A stretch of 53,373 bases of DNA, from the NCBI GenBank assembly GCA_029857955.1, contig JAOUFY010000012.1:1-53373 (forward strand). The letters run 5' to 3'. This DNA is from Spirochaetia bacterium. Lineage in GTDB: Bacteria > Spirochaetota > Leptospiria > Turneriellales > JAOUFE01. A model generated the notes under the pieces. That model was not told the DNA's origin and did not search any database. It saw only the letters and a list, made by a program, of their open reading frames with translations. Of this stretch, positions 8,859 through 16,416 are shown piece by piece. Each line of letters begins with the position of its first letter. Position 1 is the first letter of the stretch. The translations under genes and the position numbers were made by a program.

Positions 8859-9741
8859 CCCCAGACTCCCGCTCTTCAAACAATCGTCGTTCCCGCTCTA
8901 ACTCCTTTCGCAGTTCTTCTTCGGTAGGTAACCAGGTCTTGTATCGAGACGCAAAAACCTGCTGGCCTTCTTTCAACACACTGTACTTTACAATGGTCTC
9001 GTCTTTTTCTGTGCATAAGATAATTCCGACCGTGGGGTTATCATCTTGGCCTTTTACCCTGTCTTCAAAAAGGCGCACATACATATCCATCTGGCCGATA
9101 TCCTGATGGGTCAATTCGCCGATTTTTAAATCAATGAGAATAAAACACTTTAAATGAAAATTATAAAAGACAAGATCAATAAAAAAATTCTTTGTTTCTG
9201 TGGTCATACGATACTGACGGCCTACAAAGGAGAATCCCTTGCCAAGCTTTAATAAAAACTGTTGAAGATTTGAAATGATGGCATCTTCAAATCTCCTCTC
9301 TGAATAACCGTGCGGTCTTGGCAGGCCGAGAAATTCGAGAACCAGCGGGTCTTTAATAAACTCCGCCGGCGAAGCCTTTTCCAGAGTTTTCGACTCGGCC
9401 AGCGCGCTTTGCTTTTGTTGTGTTGAGAGCAAACGCTCATAATAAAGAGTGTTGATGTTTCGTTCCAAAGTTCGGGAACTCCAGTTCTGCCCGGCAGCCT
9501 CGTTCATATAATAATCCCGCGCCGAAGAATTCTCTACTCTCATTAAAATTCGATAATGAGTCCAGCTCAATTCGCTGTGCAGTGCGTAGAGAATTTCCTG
9601 TTGAGGAAAAGTCAGATAAAACTGCCTGAAATTCCAGAAAAAACCACGAATGAGCACAAATGAACACCAATGAACACTTTTTGGATTTTGATTCGTGTCA
9701 ATTTGTGTTAATTCGTGGTTTCCAATTTCTCCTCTTTGCAT
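8851..9741 (-). CDS. DUF1016/YhcG-family PD-(D/E)XK nuclease, 5'-truncated
   Basis: The C-terminal two thirds match the YhcG-type nuclease family: a helical segment (HSELSWTHYRILMRVE, then TLERNINTLYYERLL) followed by a PD-(D/E)XK fold. Candidate catalytic residues are E152 (FEDAI), D189 (FFIDLVFY) and D204-x-K206 (LIDLKIG). Family members are usually about 340-370 residues with a DUF1016 N-terminal domain. Here most of that domain is missing, and residues 8-33 are instead the translation of a palindromic element. The nuclease core looks intact. The stop overlaps the hsdS start, so it is embedded in the hsd operon. It may be a working short nuclease or a decaying gene kept as a translated leader for hsdS. 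Confidence 0.8.
   Translation of the reverse strand: MQRGEIGNHELTQIDTNQNPKSVHWCSFVLIRGFFWNFRQFYLTFPQQEILYALHSELSWTHYRILMRVENSSARDYYMNEAAGQNWSSRTLERNINTLYYERLLSTQQKQSALAESKTLEKASPAEFIKDPLVLEFLGLPRPHGYSERRFEDAIISNLQQFLLKLGKGFSFVGRQYRMTTETKNFFIDLVFYNFHLKCFILIDLKIGELTHQDIGQMDMYVRLFEDRVKGQDDNPTVGIILCTEKDETIVKYSVLKEGQQVFASRYKTWLPTEEELRKELERERRLFEERESGDA
9642..9720. repeat. Dispersed palindromic element, copy 2 (5' end of the YhcG-type gene)
   Basis: This 79-bp element begins aaccacgaatgagcac and ends gttaattcgtggtt. On the minus strand it is read as NHELTQIDTNQNPKSVHWC and onward. It marks the junction where the normal N-terminal domain of the nuclease is lost. It is also the right end of a 156-bp segment (9565-9720) that is duplicated at 10642-10785. 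Confidence 0.85.
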
Positions 9742-9768
9742 TGATTGAATACCGGACTTGTATTTTTT

Positions 9769-10305
9769 CTATCCTATTTTTTCATACACCGGAGTAGTAT
9801 CCAGGGCATACAAAACAAGCTCCAGCATTTGCGCAGTTGTTTGGCGATAAGCCAAATGGTATTTCAAAACTTTCTGAAATGTATTGTAATTTCCCCAGTT
9901 TACAAGCAATGGTTTTTTCGTATCGTAAACCATACTAATCAGCAATGTACAGGCGAACATTTCATTAATTACTGCAAAACCAGGGAACTTCAAAATTTCC
10001 GGATCATTTGGCTGCCTTAATAACTGAATTGGTTTCTTGCGACTTACCCAATAGGCGGTATAGGCTGCAACCTTGGCAGGTTGTGTCTTTTCTATATGAT
10101 GAAAATCTTTAAGACGGGCAATATCTGCGAAATAATCTATGATTACTTCATCCACCAGGTATTCGTTGATTGTAGCAATTCCCTCAAGGCCAACTGCCGA
10201 AATAAACTTTTTCGCTTTTCCGTAAATTAACTCAAATCTCTGAATCAAAGATTCTGAAGAAAATTTTTCAATGAGATATTGATAAGATCGCGAATCAGTT
10301 TCCAT
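9769..10305 (-). CDS. Unknown protein, second gene of a two-gene module in the hsd operon
   Basis: This 178-residue protein is not recognised. It begins METDSRSYQYLIEKFSSESL, is soluble and helical, and has a block FPGFAVINEMFACTLLISMV near residues 108-127 that may form its hydrophobic core. No nuclease, NTPase or DNA-binding motif is obvious. The ATG overlaps the end of the upstream small gene by 11 nt (ATGGAAACTGA), a sign of translational coupling typical of two-component modules such as toxin-antitoxin pairs. The module lies between two copies of a duplicated YhcG fragment, so it looks like a cassette inserted into the operon. A toxin-antitoxin role is only a guess. Confidence 0.75.
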   Translation of the reverse strand: METDSRSYQYLIEKFSSESLIQRFELIYGKAKKFISAVGLEGIATINEYLVDEVIIDYFADIARLKDFHHIEKTQPAKVAAYTAYWVSRKKPIQLLRQPNDPEILKFPGFAVINEMFACTLLISMVYDTKKPLLVNWGNYNTFQKVLKYHLAYRQTTAQMLELVLYALDTTPVYEKIG

Positions 10306-10513
10306 TATCTTGAATCAGTTTTTTAAATTCATTGGTTTGTAGATAATGATCAAAGCTCTCTGCCGCTTTTTCAACCGGGAACTTATCGGCTGTATTTGGC
10401 AAAAACTGTTTTCGAATTATTTGTTTTTCAATACGGGAAATAAATCTTGATGCGGCCTCAATCGTATCGGCATCAAATTGTTTTTCGTAGTCTGATTTTG
10501 GATTCACTGCCAT
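10295..10513 (-). CDS. Small unknown protein, first gene of the two-gene module
   Basis: From ATG 10513 the protein is 72 residues, beginning MAVNPKSDYEKQFDADTIEA. The frame stays open eight codons further upstream. It is charged, helical and soluble, with ENxIxRK-like amphipathic segments (ISRIEKQIIRKQF). Its 3' end overlaps the start of the 178-residue partner by 11 nt. Size and order would suit an antitoxin or adaptor to the larger partner, but no ribbon-helix-helix or other DNA-binding fold is evident, so no function is assigned. Confidence 0.65.
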   Translation of the reverse strand: MAVNPKSDYEKQFDADTIEAASRFISRIEKQIIRKQFLPNTADKFPVEKAAESFDHYLQTNEFKKLIQDNGN

Positions 10514-10641
10514 AAGAATTAAGCTAAGGCCGCCCAAAGGCAGCCTTGCGCCCGCCGCCGAAGCAACCGGGGGGATATAAAATTAAGATCGGTAAATATA
10601 GATAGTTTGTCAATAATTTTTATGTTTATCGTCAGCGGCCG

Positions 10642-10785
10642 GCTCAATTCGCTGTGCAGTGCGTAGAGAATCTGTTGAGGAAAAGTCAGATAAAACTGCC
10701 TGAAATTCCAGAAAAAAACCATGAATGAGCACAAATGAACACCAATGGATTTTCTATTCGTGTCAATTTGTGTTAATTCGTGGTT
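10642..10785 (-). pseudogene. Duplicated fragment of the YhcG-type gene plus palindromic element copy 3
   Basis: This 144-bp stretch repeats 9565-9720 almost exactly. It encodes the same FWNFRQFYLTFPQQ and ILYALHSELS segments, with one Glu codon deleted, then diverges to unrelated sequence at RPLTIN. The element portion (10717-10785) begins aaccatgaatgag and ends attcgtggtt. The fragment stays open as a short frame (about 10519-10806) that overlaps the hsdM stop region, but it cannot make a nuclease. It is best read as a duplication scar left of hsdM. Confidence 0.8.
10717..10785. repeat. Dispersed palindromic element, copy 3 (downstream of hsdM)
   Basis: This 69-bp copy shares its left 40 bp with copy 2 and has a shorter central part. 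The minus strand reads NHELTQIDTNRKSIGVHLC and onward, the same frame and register as the other copies. It starts 7 nt after the hsdM stop on that strand. Confidence 0.85.
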
Positions 10786-10792
10786 AAAGACT

Positions 10793-12226
10793 TTAGCCAT
10801 CTGCAAGTTCCTTCTTGAGTTTCGTCAGAAGATCATCGCTTTTACGAAAGGAATCATGCAGCATGGATAATAACTCTACGCTCGAATACGTATGTTGAGC
10901 TTCGGGTGTATGCGGATTTTTCACATCGAGGTTAAAACCGTTTTCCTCTAATTCTTTTATAGAAACTCTCCATGCCTGGTTGCTTGCCTTACGATCTGGC
11001 CACCATTGCTTCAGAGTTTCAAACTCGCTCTTTTGAATTGGTTTTGTCTTTGAGTAAGCTTTAACACCCTCAGGAAGGCGATGTTCCCAATACCAGATTT
11101 CCTTTGTGGGTTCGCCTTTCGTAAAAAAAAGAAGATTTGTTGCTACACTGGCGTAGGGTTGAAAAACGGAATTAGGCAGCCGGACAATCGTATGAAGGTT
11201 GCAGGATTCTAAAAAGTGTTGGCGAATTCGCTGTTTGACGCCATCACCCGTCAGAGAACCATCAGGCAGAACAATTGCGGCTCGACCGCCATCTTGTAAA
11301 TACCGGATCATCAGCAATAAAAATAAATCGGCGCTTTCTGTTGTACGATAATTCAAGGGAAAGTTGGTTTGAACTCCATCGGTTACAGACGCCCCAAATG
11401 GAGGATTGGCGAGAATCACATCAACTCTATCTTTCTGGCCGATGCTTGTGTATTCGCGGTTAAGGCTGTCGGTATAATCCACATTGGGAATTTCTATGTC
11501 ATGAAGAATTAAATTTGTAACGCTGAGCATAAATGGCAGCGGTTTAAATTCCATGCCGTGAATTGTATTTTCCAGCGTTTTTAAATCATCGACATTTTTC
11601 ACATCCTGTTTTCGAATATTCTCGATCGCGCTGGTTAAAAAACCACCAGTTCCACAGGCCGGGTCTAAAACTTTCTCGCCAAGGCGCGGATTGATGATTT
11701 CGGTCATGAATTCGGTTATGGCTCGCGGAGTATAAAACTCTCCATAGTTTCCCGCGCTTTGCAGGTCTCTTAATATCGTCTCGTAAATATCGCCAAAAAG
11801 GTGACGGTCTTCTGAAACATTAAAGTTAATTTCATTGAGCTTGTTTAACACCTGACGGATGATGGTACCATTTTTCATATAGTTATTGGTGCCTTCAAAA
11901 ATTTCACGAATAATCAAAGCCCTTTTATTTCCCGTAGATACATCAAGATTTTTTAAACCCGGAAAAAGTTTTTGATCAATAAATTCTTTGAGTTCATCGC
12001 CGGTCATTCCTTCAGAATCAGCACCCCAGTTTCGCCATTGGAGATTTTGAGAAATAGGCGATTTGTATTTATCCTGAATCAGTTCGAGTTCCGTATCTTT
12101 GTCATCGATAATTTTCAGCGTGATCATCCAGCCAAGCTGCTCAATTCTCTGGGCATCACCCGAGACGCCCTGATCTTTACGCATGATATTTTGTAATGTT
12201 TTAATGATATTGCCAATATTTTTCAT
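10793..12226 (-). CDS. hsdM: Type I restriction-modification methyltransferase subunit
   Basis: HsdM transfers a methyl group from S-adenosylmethionine to adenine in the HsdS target. The protein is 477 residues from ATG 12226 (MKNIGNIIKTLQNIMRKDQG). The frame opens 13 codons earlier within a palindromic element, which is an unlikely start. The N-terminal helical domain precedes the SAM motif DPACGTGGFL at about 188-197 and the catalytic NPPF at 274-277 (VILANPPFGASV). GEFYTPRAITEFM just before motif I is also typical. It follows hsdR, with palindromic copy 4 between them, and both belong to one operon. Confidence 0.96.
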   Translation of the reverse strand: MKNIGNIIKTLQNIMRKDQGVSGDAQRIEQLGWMITLKIIDDKDTELELIQDKYKSPISQNLQWRNWGADSEGMTGDELKEFIDQKLFPGLKNLDVSTGNKRALIIREIFEGTNNYMKNGTIIRQVLNKLNEINFNVSEDRHLFGDIYETILRDLQSAGNYGEFYTPRAITEFMTEIINPRLGEKVLDPACGTGGFLTSAIENIRKQDVKNVDDLKTLENTIHGMEFKPLPFMLSVTNLILHDIEIPNVDYTDSLNREYTSIGQKDRVDVILANPPFGASVTDGVQTNFPLNYRTTESADLFLLLMIRYLQDGGRAAIVLPDGSLTGDGVKQRIRQHFLESCNLHTIVRLPNSVFQPYASVATNLLFFTKGEPTKEIWYWEHRLPEGVKAYSKTKPIQKSEFETLKQWWPDRKASNQAWRVSIKELEENGFNLDVKNPHTPEAQHTYSSVELLSMLHDSFRKSDDLLTKLKKELADG

Positions 12227-12238
12227 TTTATTTTTTTT

Positions 12239-12308
12239 AAACCACGAATAACCGCCAATTAACACTAATGACTTTCATATTCGTGTCTATTTGTGTCCAT
12301 TCGTGGTT
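12239..12308. repeat. Dispersed palindromic element, copy 4 (between hsdR and hsdM)
   Basis: This 70-bp copy begins aaccacgaataaccgcc and ends ccattcgtggtt. It starts 3 nt after the hsdR stop on the minus strand and ends just before the hsdM ribosome-site region. The minus strand again reads NHEWTQIDTN and stays open to the far end, although here it is not inside a gene. Confidence 0.85.
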
Positions 12309-12311
12309 TAA

Positions 12312-14714
12312 TTATGCCGCCTTATATATCTCATTTTCAAGTTCTTTGATTGCCTTTAGATAATTTTCCTTGCCGCCAAAGACATCGACGATTTCAGAAG
12401 GCGTACCCATTCCCGTAAAAGGATCAACTTTTAAAACCGAAAGTTCTTCAATGTTTTCAATTCCCTCGCTGGCGTATTTGTCCAGAAGGGCATTGAGAAT
12501 TCTTTTGGCTTGTTCGCCGTACTTTGTAAAATAATTCCGTTTCATTACTTGATCGGCTCTTTCTCTACGGGTGAGCGCCGGCATGTCCCAGGCTACATGA
12601 CAAATTAGATCAAAGATATCGAGATCTTTTTTAACTTCATCTTTAAGATTTTCGAGAATAACGCCGTGAGCTTCCAGCTCATGGATTACAGATTGTTTCT
12701 TTTCTGCCTGATTCCATTTTGATAAGAAATCTTCAAGACTTCGGTATTCCCGTAAAATCCCTTTTTTGGTATATTCACGAAGACTCTCAGTAATCAATTT
12801 ACCGTTTTCGTCAAGGTGCTGTACTCGTTCATTGAGAATGGAAACATCAATACCCGCAACGTAAACTTTACCTTTTGGCCCACTCTCAATTTCACCACCG
12901 CCAATAATAGTGGGTATGCCAAGATCAGCTTTTTCTGATTCCCCAAAATTGACTTCTTCCCCTGTTTCAGGGTCGATGATAATTTCATCTTCCTCCGGGT
13001 GTATGTGTTCATCGGTCAAGTCGTCCTCGATCGAAATTTCCTTGATCATAACCGGGTCGCCGTCAAAATCGGGATCGGCAAAAAGGTCTGTAACATTTCT
13101 AAAATCCATGATCGTAAAAAATTGTTTTCCGAACTCTTCATTGATGCGTGTACCTCGACCAATGATTTGTTTAAACTCAGTCATGGAAGCGATATTGGAA
13201 TCCAGAACAATCAATTTGCAGGTCTGGGCATCGACGCCTGTTGTCATAAGCTTCGAGGTTGTGGCGATAACCGGATAGGTTTCTTCGGGGTTTGTAAAAT
13301 TATCCAGTTCGCGTTTGCCGATTTCATCATCGCCTGTAATTCGCATCACATACTTATGCGATTTCTTTACTTCGGCAGGGTTAGCATTTGCCAAGGCCTG
13401 CCGCATTCTATCGGCATGTTCAATGTCTACGCAGAAGACAATAGTTTTATCATAAGCATTCGTCTTTTTCAAAAACTCCGAAATTTTGCGCGCGATTGCT
13501 TTGGTTCTCTCATCGATTACGAGATTGCGGTCGTAATCTTTTAGATTATAAATACGGTCTTCAACGGGGTCACCATTGCGATCACGAATAACTGAGTCAG
13601 GCCGCCAGCCTTCAAGATCAATATTCAAACCGACACGAATCACTTTATATGGCGCAAGAAATCCATCTTCAATCCCTTGCTTGAGAGAATAACTGTAAAT
13701 GGGATTACCAAAATATTCGGTATTTGAAACAACATTGGTTTCTTTCGGTGTAGCAGTTAATCCGATATGCGTTGCGGAAGAAAAATATTCCAAAATAGTT
13801 CGCCAGGCGCTATCTGCGGCTGCGCTGCCGCGATGACATTCATCAATCACAATTAAATCGAAAAAATCAGGGCTGAATTGTTTGTACGCGTCTTTATCTT
13901 CATCATAATTGGTCAACCCCTGATACAAAGCCAGATAAATTTCAAAAGCTTTATCAATAATTTTTTTACGAATGACCGTCATGCGGTCTTTAAAATGTTT
14001 AAAGTCGCCTCTTTTTGCTTGATCAATCAGAGCATTGCGATCCGCTAAAAATAGAATTCTCTTTTTGATGCCGCCTTTCCAGAGACGATAAATAATTTGA
14101 AATGCCGTATAGGTTTTTCCTGTACCGGTCGCCATAACCAAAAGTATTCTTTTTTGATCTTTGGCAATGGCCTCAACGGTTCGGTTTATGGCAATTTCTT
14201 GATAATAGCGTGGCGCTCTGCCCGAACCATCAAAGTAATAATCGAGTGATATAATTTCTTCTTGATCTTTCGAGGCAATACCTTTAAATATTTTATACTT
14301 TGCCCACAACTCATCTGGGGAGGGAAAATTATCAAAAGTGAGATTTCTTTCAATCTGTGCCGAAGCGCCAGAACGATCATGTTCCAGAAATCCATCGCCA
14401 TTGCAACTATAGGCAACGGGAATATCAAGAATTTCTGAATAATTTAAAGCCTGCTGCATACCTGAGCCAATAGAATGATGATTATCTTTTGCCTCAATAA
14501 TCGCAATGGGAATATTGGGTTTATAATAAAGTACAATGTCAGCCCTTTTTCGTTCCCCTCGGGCAGTTTTATTCCCTTTTACAAATATTCGCCCGTCAGT
14601 AAAAAACACCTCTTCACGAACTTGTTTTTCAATAGACCAGCCAGCTTTTTCAATGGCAGGCAGAATGAATTGAGTGATAATATCACGCTCAGAGAGTTCT
14701 TTTTTATTCGTCAT
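12312..14714 (-). CDS. hsdR: Type I restriction endonuclease, translocase/nuclease subunit
   Basis: HsdR cuts unmodified DNA after ATP-driven translocation. At 800 residues it fits the shorter EcoEI/EcoAI-type (family I-B) subunits. The nuclease domain has D59 (RADIVLYY) and E74-A-K76 (IIEAKDN). The SF2 helicase core has ATGTGKTYTAF at 195-205, DECH at 291-294, TATP at 320-323 and GRGTRINEEFG in motif VI. A C-terminal EcoEI-like domain follows, with an acidic linker. It is the first gene of the operon. All key motifs are intact, so restriction activity is plausible. Confidence 0.96.
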   Translation of the reverse strand: MTNKKELSERDIITQFILPAIEKAGWSIEKQVREEVFFTDGRIFVKGNKTARGERKRADIVLYYKPNIPIAIIEAKDNHHSIGSGMQQALNYSEILDIPVAYSCNGDGFLEHDRSGASAQIERNLTFDNFPSPDELWAKYKIFKGIASKDQEEIISLDYYFDGSGRAPRYYQEIAINRTVEAIAKDQKRILLVMATGTGKTYTAFQIIYRLWKGGIKKRILFLADRNALIDQAKRGDFKHFKDRMTVIRKKIIDKAFEIYLALYQGLTNYDEDKDAYKQFSPDFFDLIVIDECHRGSAAADSAWRTILEYFSSATHIGLTATPKETNVVSNTEYFGNPIYSYSLKQGIEDGFLAPYKVIRVGLNIDLEGWRPDSVIRDRNGDPVEDRIYNLKDYDRNLVIDERTKAIARKISEFLKKTNAYDKTIVFCVDIEHADRMRQALANANPAEVKKSHKYVMRITGDDEIGKRELDNFTNPEETYPVIATTSKLMTTGVDAQTCKLIVLDSNIASMTEFKQIIGRGTRINEEFGKQFFTIMDFRNVTDLFADPDFDGDPVMIKEISIEDDLTDEHIHPEEDEIIIDPETGEEVNFGESEKADLGIPTIIGGGEIESGPKGKVYVAGIDVSILNERVQHLDENGKLITESLREYTKKGILREYRSLEDFLSKWNQAEKKQSVIHELEAHGVILENLKDEVKKDLDIFDLICHVAWDMPALTRRERADQVMKRNYFTKYGEQAKRILNALLDKYASEGIENIEELSVLKVDPFTGMGTPSEIVDVFGGKENYLKAIKELENEIYKAA

Positions 14715-14741
14715 TCATTATATTCCGTTCATATAATCACT

Positions 14742-14834
14742 GCGACTGGCAGGGCCTCGCTTTCAGCATCCTGCTTCACTCGGCATTAGCGCCTCCCTGC
14801 GCGTTAGAAGCCAGTCGCTACAGGGCGGGGTAAA
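14742..14834. repeat. GC-rich palindromic element at right edge of the defence island
   Basis: The arms GCGACTGGC (14742-14750) and GCCAGTCGC (14810-14818) form a 9-bp stem around a GC-rich loop. Immediately after it, AGGGCGGGGTAAA (14822-14834) is the reverse complement of the core at 3959-3971. The element lies about 30 nt upstream of the hsdR start, where the operon promoter would be expected, and may influence it. Confidence 0.6.
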
Positions 14835-14980
14835 GAAATCTGATTAAGACACAATTTCAACCTGTTTTTTATATCTCTTTTTCTATCTGACTTTTGCACA
14901 AGTATAATTTTTCGAAGTAAGAGATCTTGTAAAATACTGCTTGTCGGTAACAAGAAAATTTTAAAAACGCAATATACATT

Positions 14981-15445
14981 ATGTCACAGGTGATTGATTT
15001 TAAAAATGTGTCTACCGTTGGTTTGGAAACTTCCCCTGTAAAGGAAGCGCTTGCTGGTTTACGCGCCAATGAAGCCCGCTACTTTATGAACAAATACAAA
15101 CATGAATTTACCGTTATCCCGATCAGCGAAAACAAGGAAACGTATAATTATGTGACCCGAATTTTAAAAGAAGAACGTGATATTGAATTTTTGTCAAAAC
15201 CACTGGAGACATCTCGCTTTCAAGTTGAAAATATCAAATTTGCCTACGTATTTTATGAAGATGGTCTTGTCGTCAACGTCATGTATACGATTGATAATCC
15301 TAAAAAACGTGCAGTTGGATTTAAGCTTTCAGAAGGAATGAAAGTGCCAAATGAATTAGACGGAAAGTTTAAGTTTGCCAGACAAAAATCCAAGCTCGCC
15401 GGTACAATTCGAGGCTCATTTTTTGTAATTAAAAAACAATATTAA
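14981..15445 (+). CDS. Conserved-looking soluble protein of unknown function
   Basis: This 154-residue protein is not recognised. It starts MSQVIDFKNVSTVGLETSPV and has no signal peptide or membrane helix. The second half looks beta-rich (AYVFYEDGLVVNVMYTIDNP, then KLAGTIRGSFFVIKKQY), and the whole is basic. An AT-rich upstream region ends in TATACATT before the ATG, with no strong ribosome site. A double hairpin terminator follows the gene. It is a single-gene unit, convergent with the CPBP protease gene. Base composition matches the chromosome rather than the neighbouring island. Confidence 0.75.
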   Translation: MSQVIDFKNVSTVGLETSPVKEALAGLRANEARYFMNKYKHEFTVIPISENKETYNYVTRILKEERDIEFLSKPLETSRFQVENIKFAYVFYEDGLVVNVMYTIDNPKKRAVGFKLSEGMKVPNELDGKFKFARQKSKLAGTIRGSFFVIKKQY

Positions 15446-15533
15446 ATTATGCAGGAACATGAAAAATCGTATAACCAAATATTCTTCGGTAAATTTTTAC
15501 GGCAAATGAACGGTTGGGGGCAGCTGAATCACA

Positions 15534-15613
15534 ATTTATGAATAATTTTTATTCATAAATTTGATGAAGCGAAGGGGGTTGCCGATCTTCATCAGCTCTA
15601 ATTTTCATCGGCC
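15534..15613. terminator. Bidirectional terminator region, two hairpins
   Basis: A perfect AT-rich palindrome (ATTTATGAATAA with its complement, 15534-15560) is followed by a GC-rich stem. Its arms AAGGGGG-TT-GCCGAT and ATCGGCCCCCTT end in a run of eight Ts at 15613-15620. It serves the plus-strand gene ending at 15445, and in reverse probably the minus-strand gene ending at 15623. Confidence 0.8.
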
Positions 15614-15622
15614 CCCTTTTTT

Positions 15623-16414
15623 TTATTTTTGTATTACATCAACAAATGAAAGAAAATTATTTACCGCATGCATGGCAATTACGGTATAAATCGAACCTGT
15701 CTGATAACGCGCCAGCGTAAACATAAGACCGGTAAAAAAAATCATTACGATCCAGATGATTTCATACTGTGCGTGAATTAGCGACCAAATTATCGAAGGA
15801 ATTAATATTGCTCCGAAAATTCCAAGTCGTGATTTAAGAATTCCGGTATACATAAAACCGCGAAACATAATTTCTTCAAATAAAGGGGCTGCCACAACAA
15901 CGGCCGCCAGCATGAGCGCAAGGCTGCCGAATGAATCCATTCTCAGCATGTCGCGCATCATGCGCATAAACTCAGGTTCTTCTATCGATGTCTGACTAGC
16001 AATAAAATTTGTTCCGTAAAAAAATGCAATCATAACGATCTGCCATACGATAAATGAAACAGGCCTGGCGTTGTTAAAGCCCAGATAACCAATCATATTT
16101 ATTTTATTTTTTTTACTTACAAAGTACAATATCATTAGCAGTGAAAAAAAATCTGAGATCAATATTGATTCTGAAATGACGTAGCTTTTTTGAAAGAGTT
16201 CGCCGGTGTATTTTTGTATTACTGAAAAACTCGAAGGCAGGTGATTTAAAGAAACAAAATTTACCAATAGATGTATTACTATAATTAAAAACTGAACAAA
16301 TACATTACCCACAACAATGATTAATAATGAAATACCCATGGTTTTCCAAAACGACCAGACGGGACCAAAGTTTTCTAAATTTTCTTCGAGTTTTTTTTCA
16401 ACTTTTGTGTTCAT
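15623..16414 (-). CDS. CPBP-family intramembrane protease (Abi family)
   Basis: The 263-residue protein has about seven to eight membrane helices. The CPBP/Rce1 active-site motifs are present: EEIMFRGFM with E180, E181 and R185, H214 (LIHAQYE), and the HxxxN pair H249/N253 (MHAVNNF). The family includes prenyl-protein proteases and bacteriocin self-immunity proteins; the substrate here is unknown. The start codon lies 2 nt after the permease stop, so the two genes form an operon. The glutamates lie just after a hydrophobic helix, as expected. Confidence 0.9.
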   Translation of the reverse strand: MNTKVEKKLEENLENFGPVWSFWKTMGISLLIIVVGNVFVQFLIIVIHLLVNFVSLNHLPSSFSVIQKYTGELFQKSYVISESILISDFFSLLMILYFVSKKNKINMIGYLGFNNARPVSFIVWQIVMIAFFYGTNFIASQTSIEEPEFMRMMRDMLRMDSFGSLALMLAAVVVAAPLFEEIMFRGFMYTGILKSRLGIFGAILIPSIIWSLIHAQYEIIWIVMIFFTGLMFTLARYQTGSIYTVIAMHAVNNFLSFVDVIQK

Positions 16415-16416
16415 AT

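Noticed and set aside
10519..10806. 95-codon minus-strand frame downstream of hsdM
   Set aside because: It starts within the end of hsdM and is made of a palindromic element, a YhcG gene fragment and unrelated sequence. It is a duplication scar, not a gene.
12910..13544. Two plus-strand frames of 122 and 181 codons opposite hsdR
   Set aside because: They are antisense to the conserved helicase region of hsdR, with unlikely amino acid composition.
15449..15541. 30-residue plus-strand frame after the 154-residue gene
   Set aside because: No ribosome site and no recognisable feature. The stop lies inside the AT-rich palindrome.
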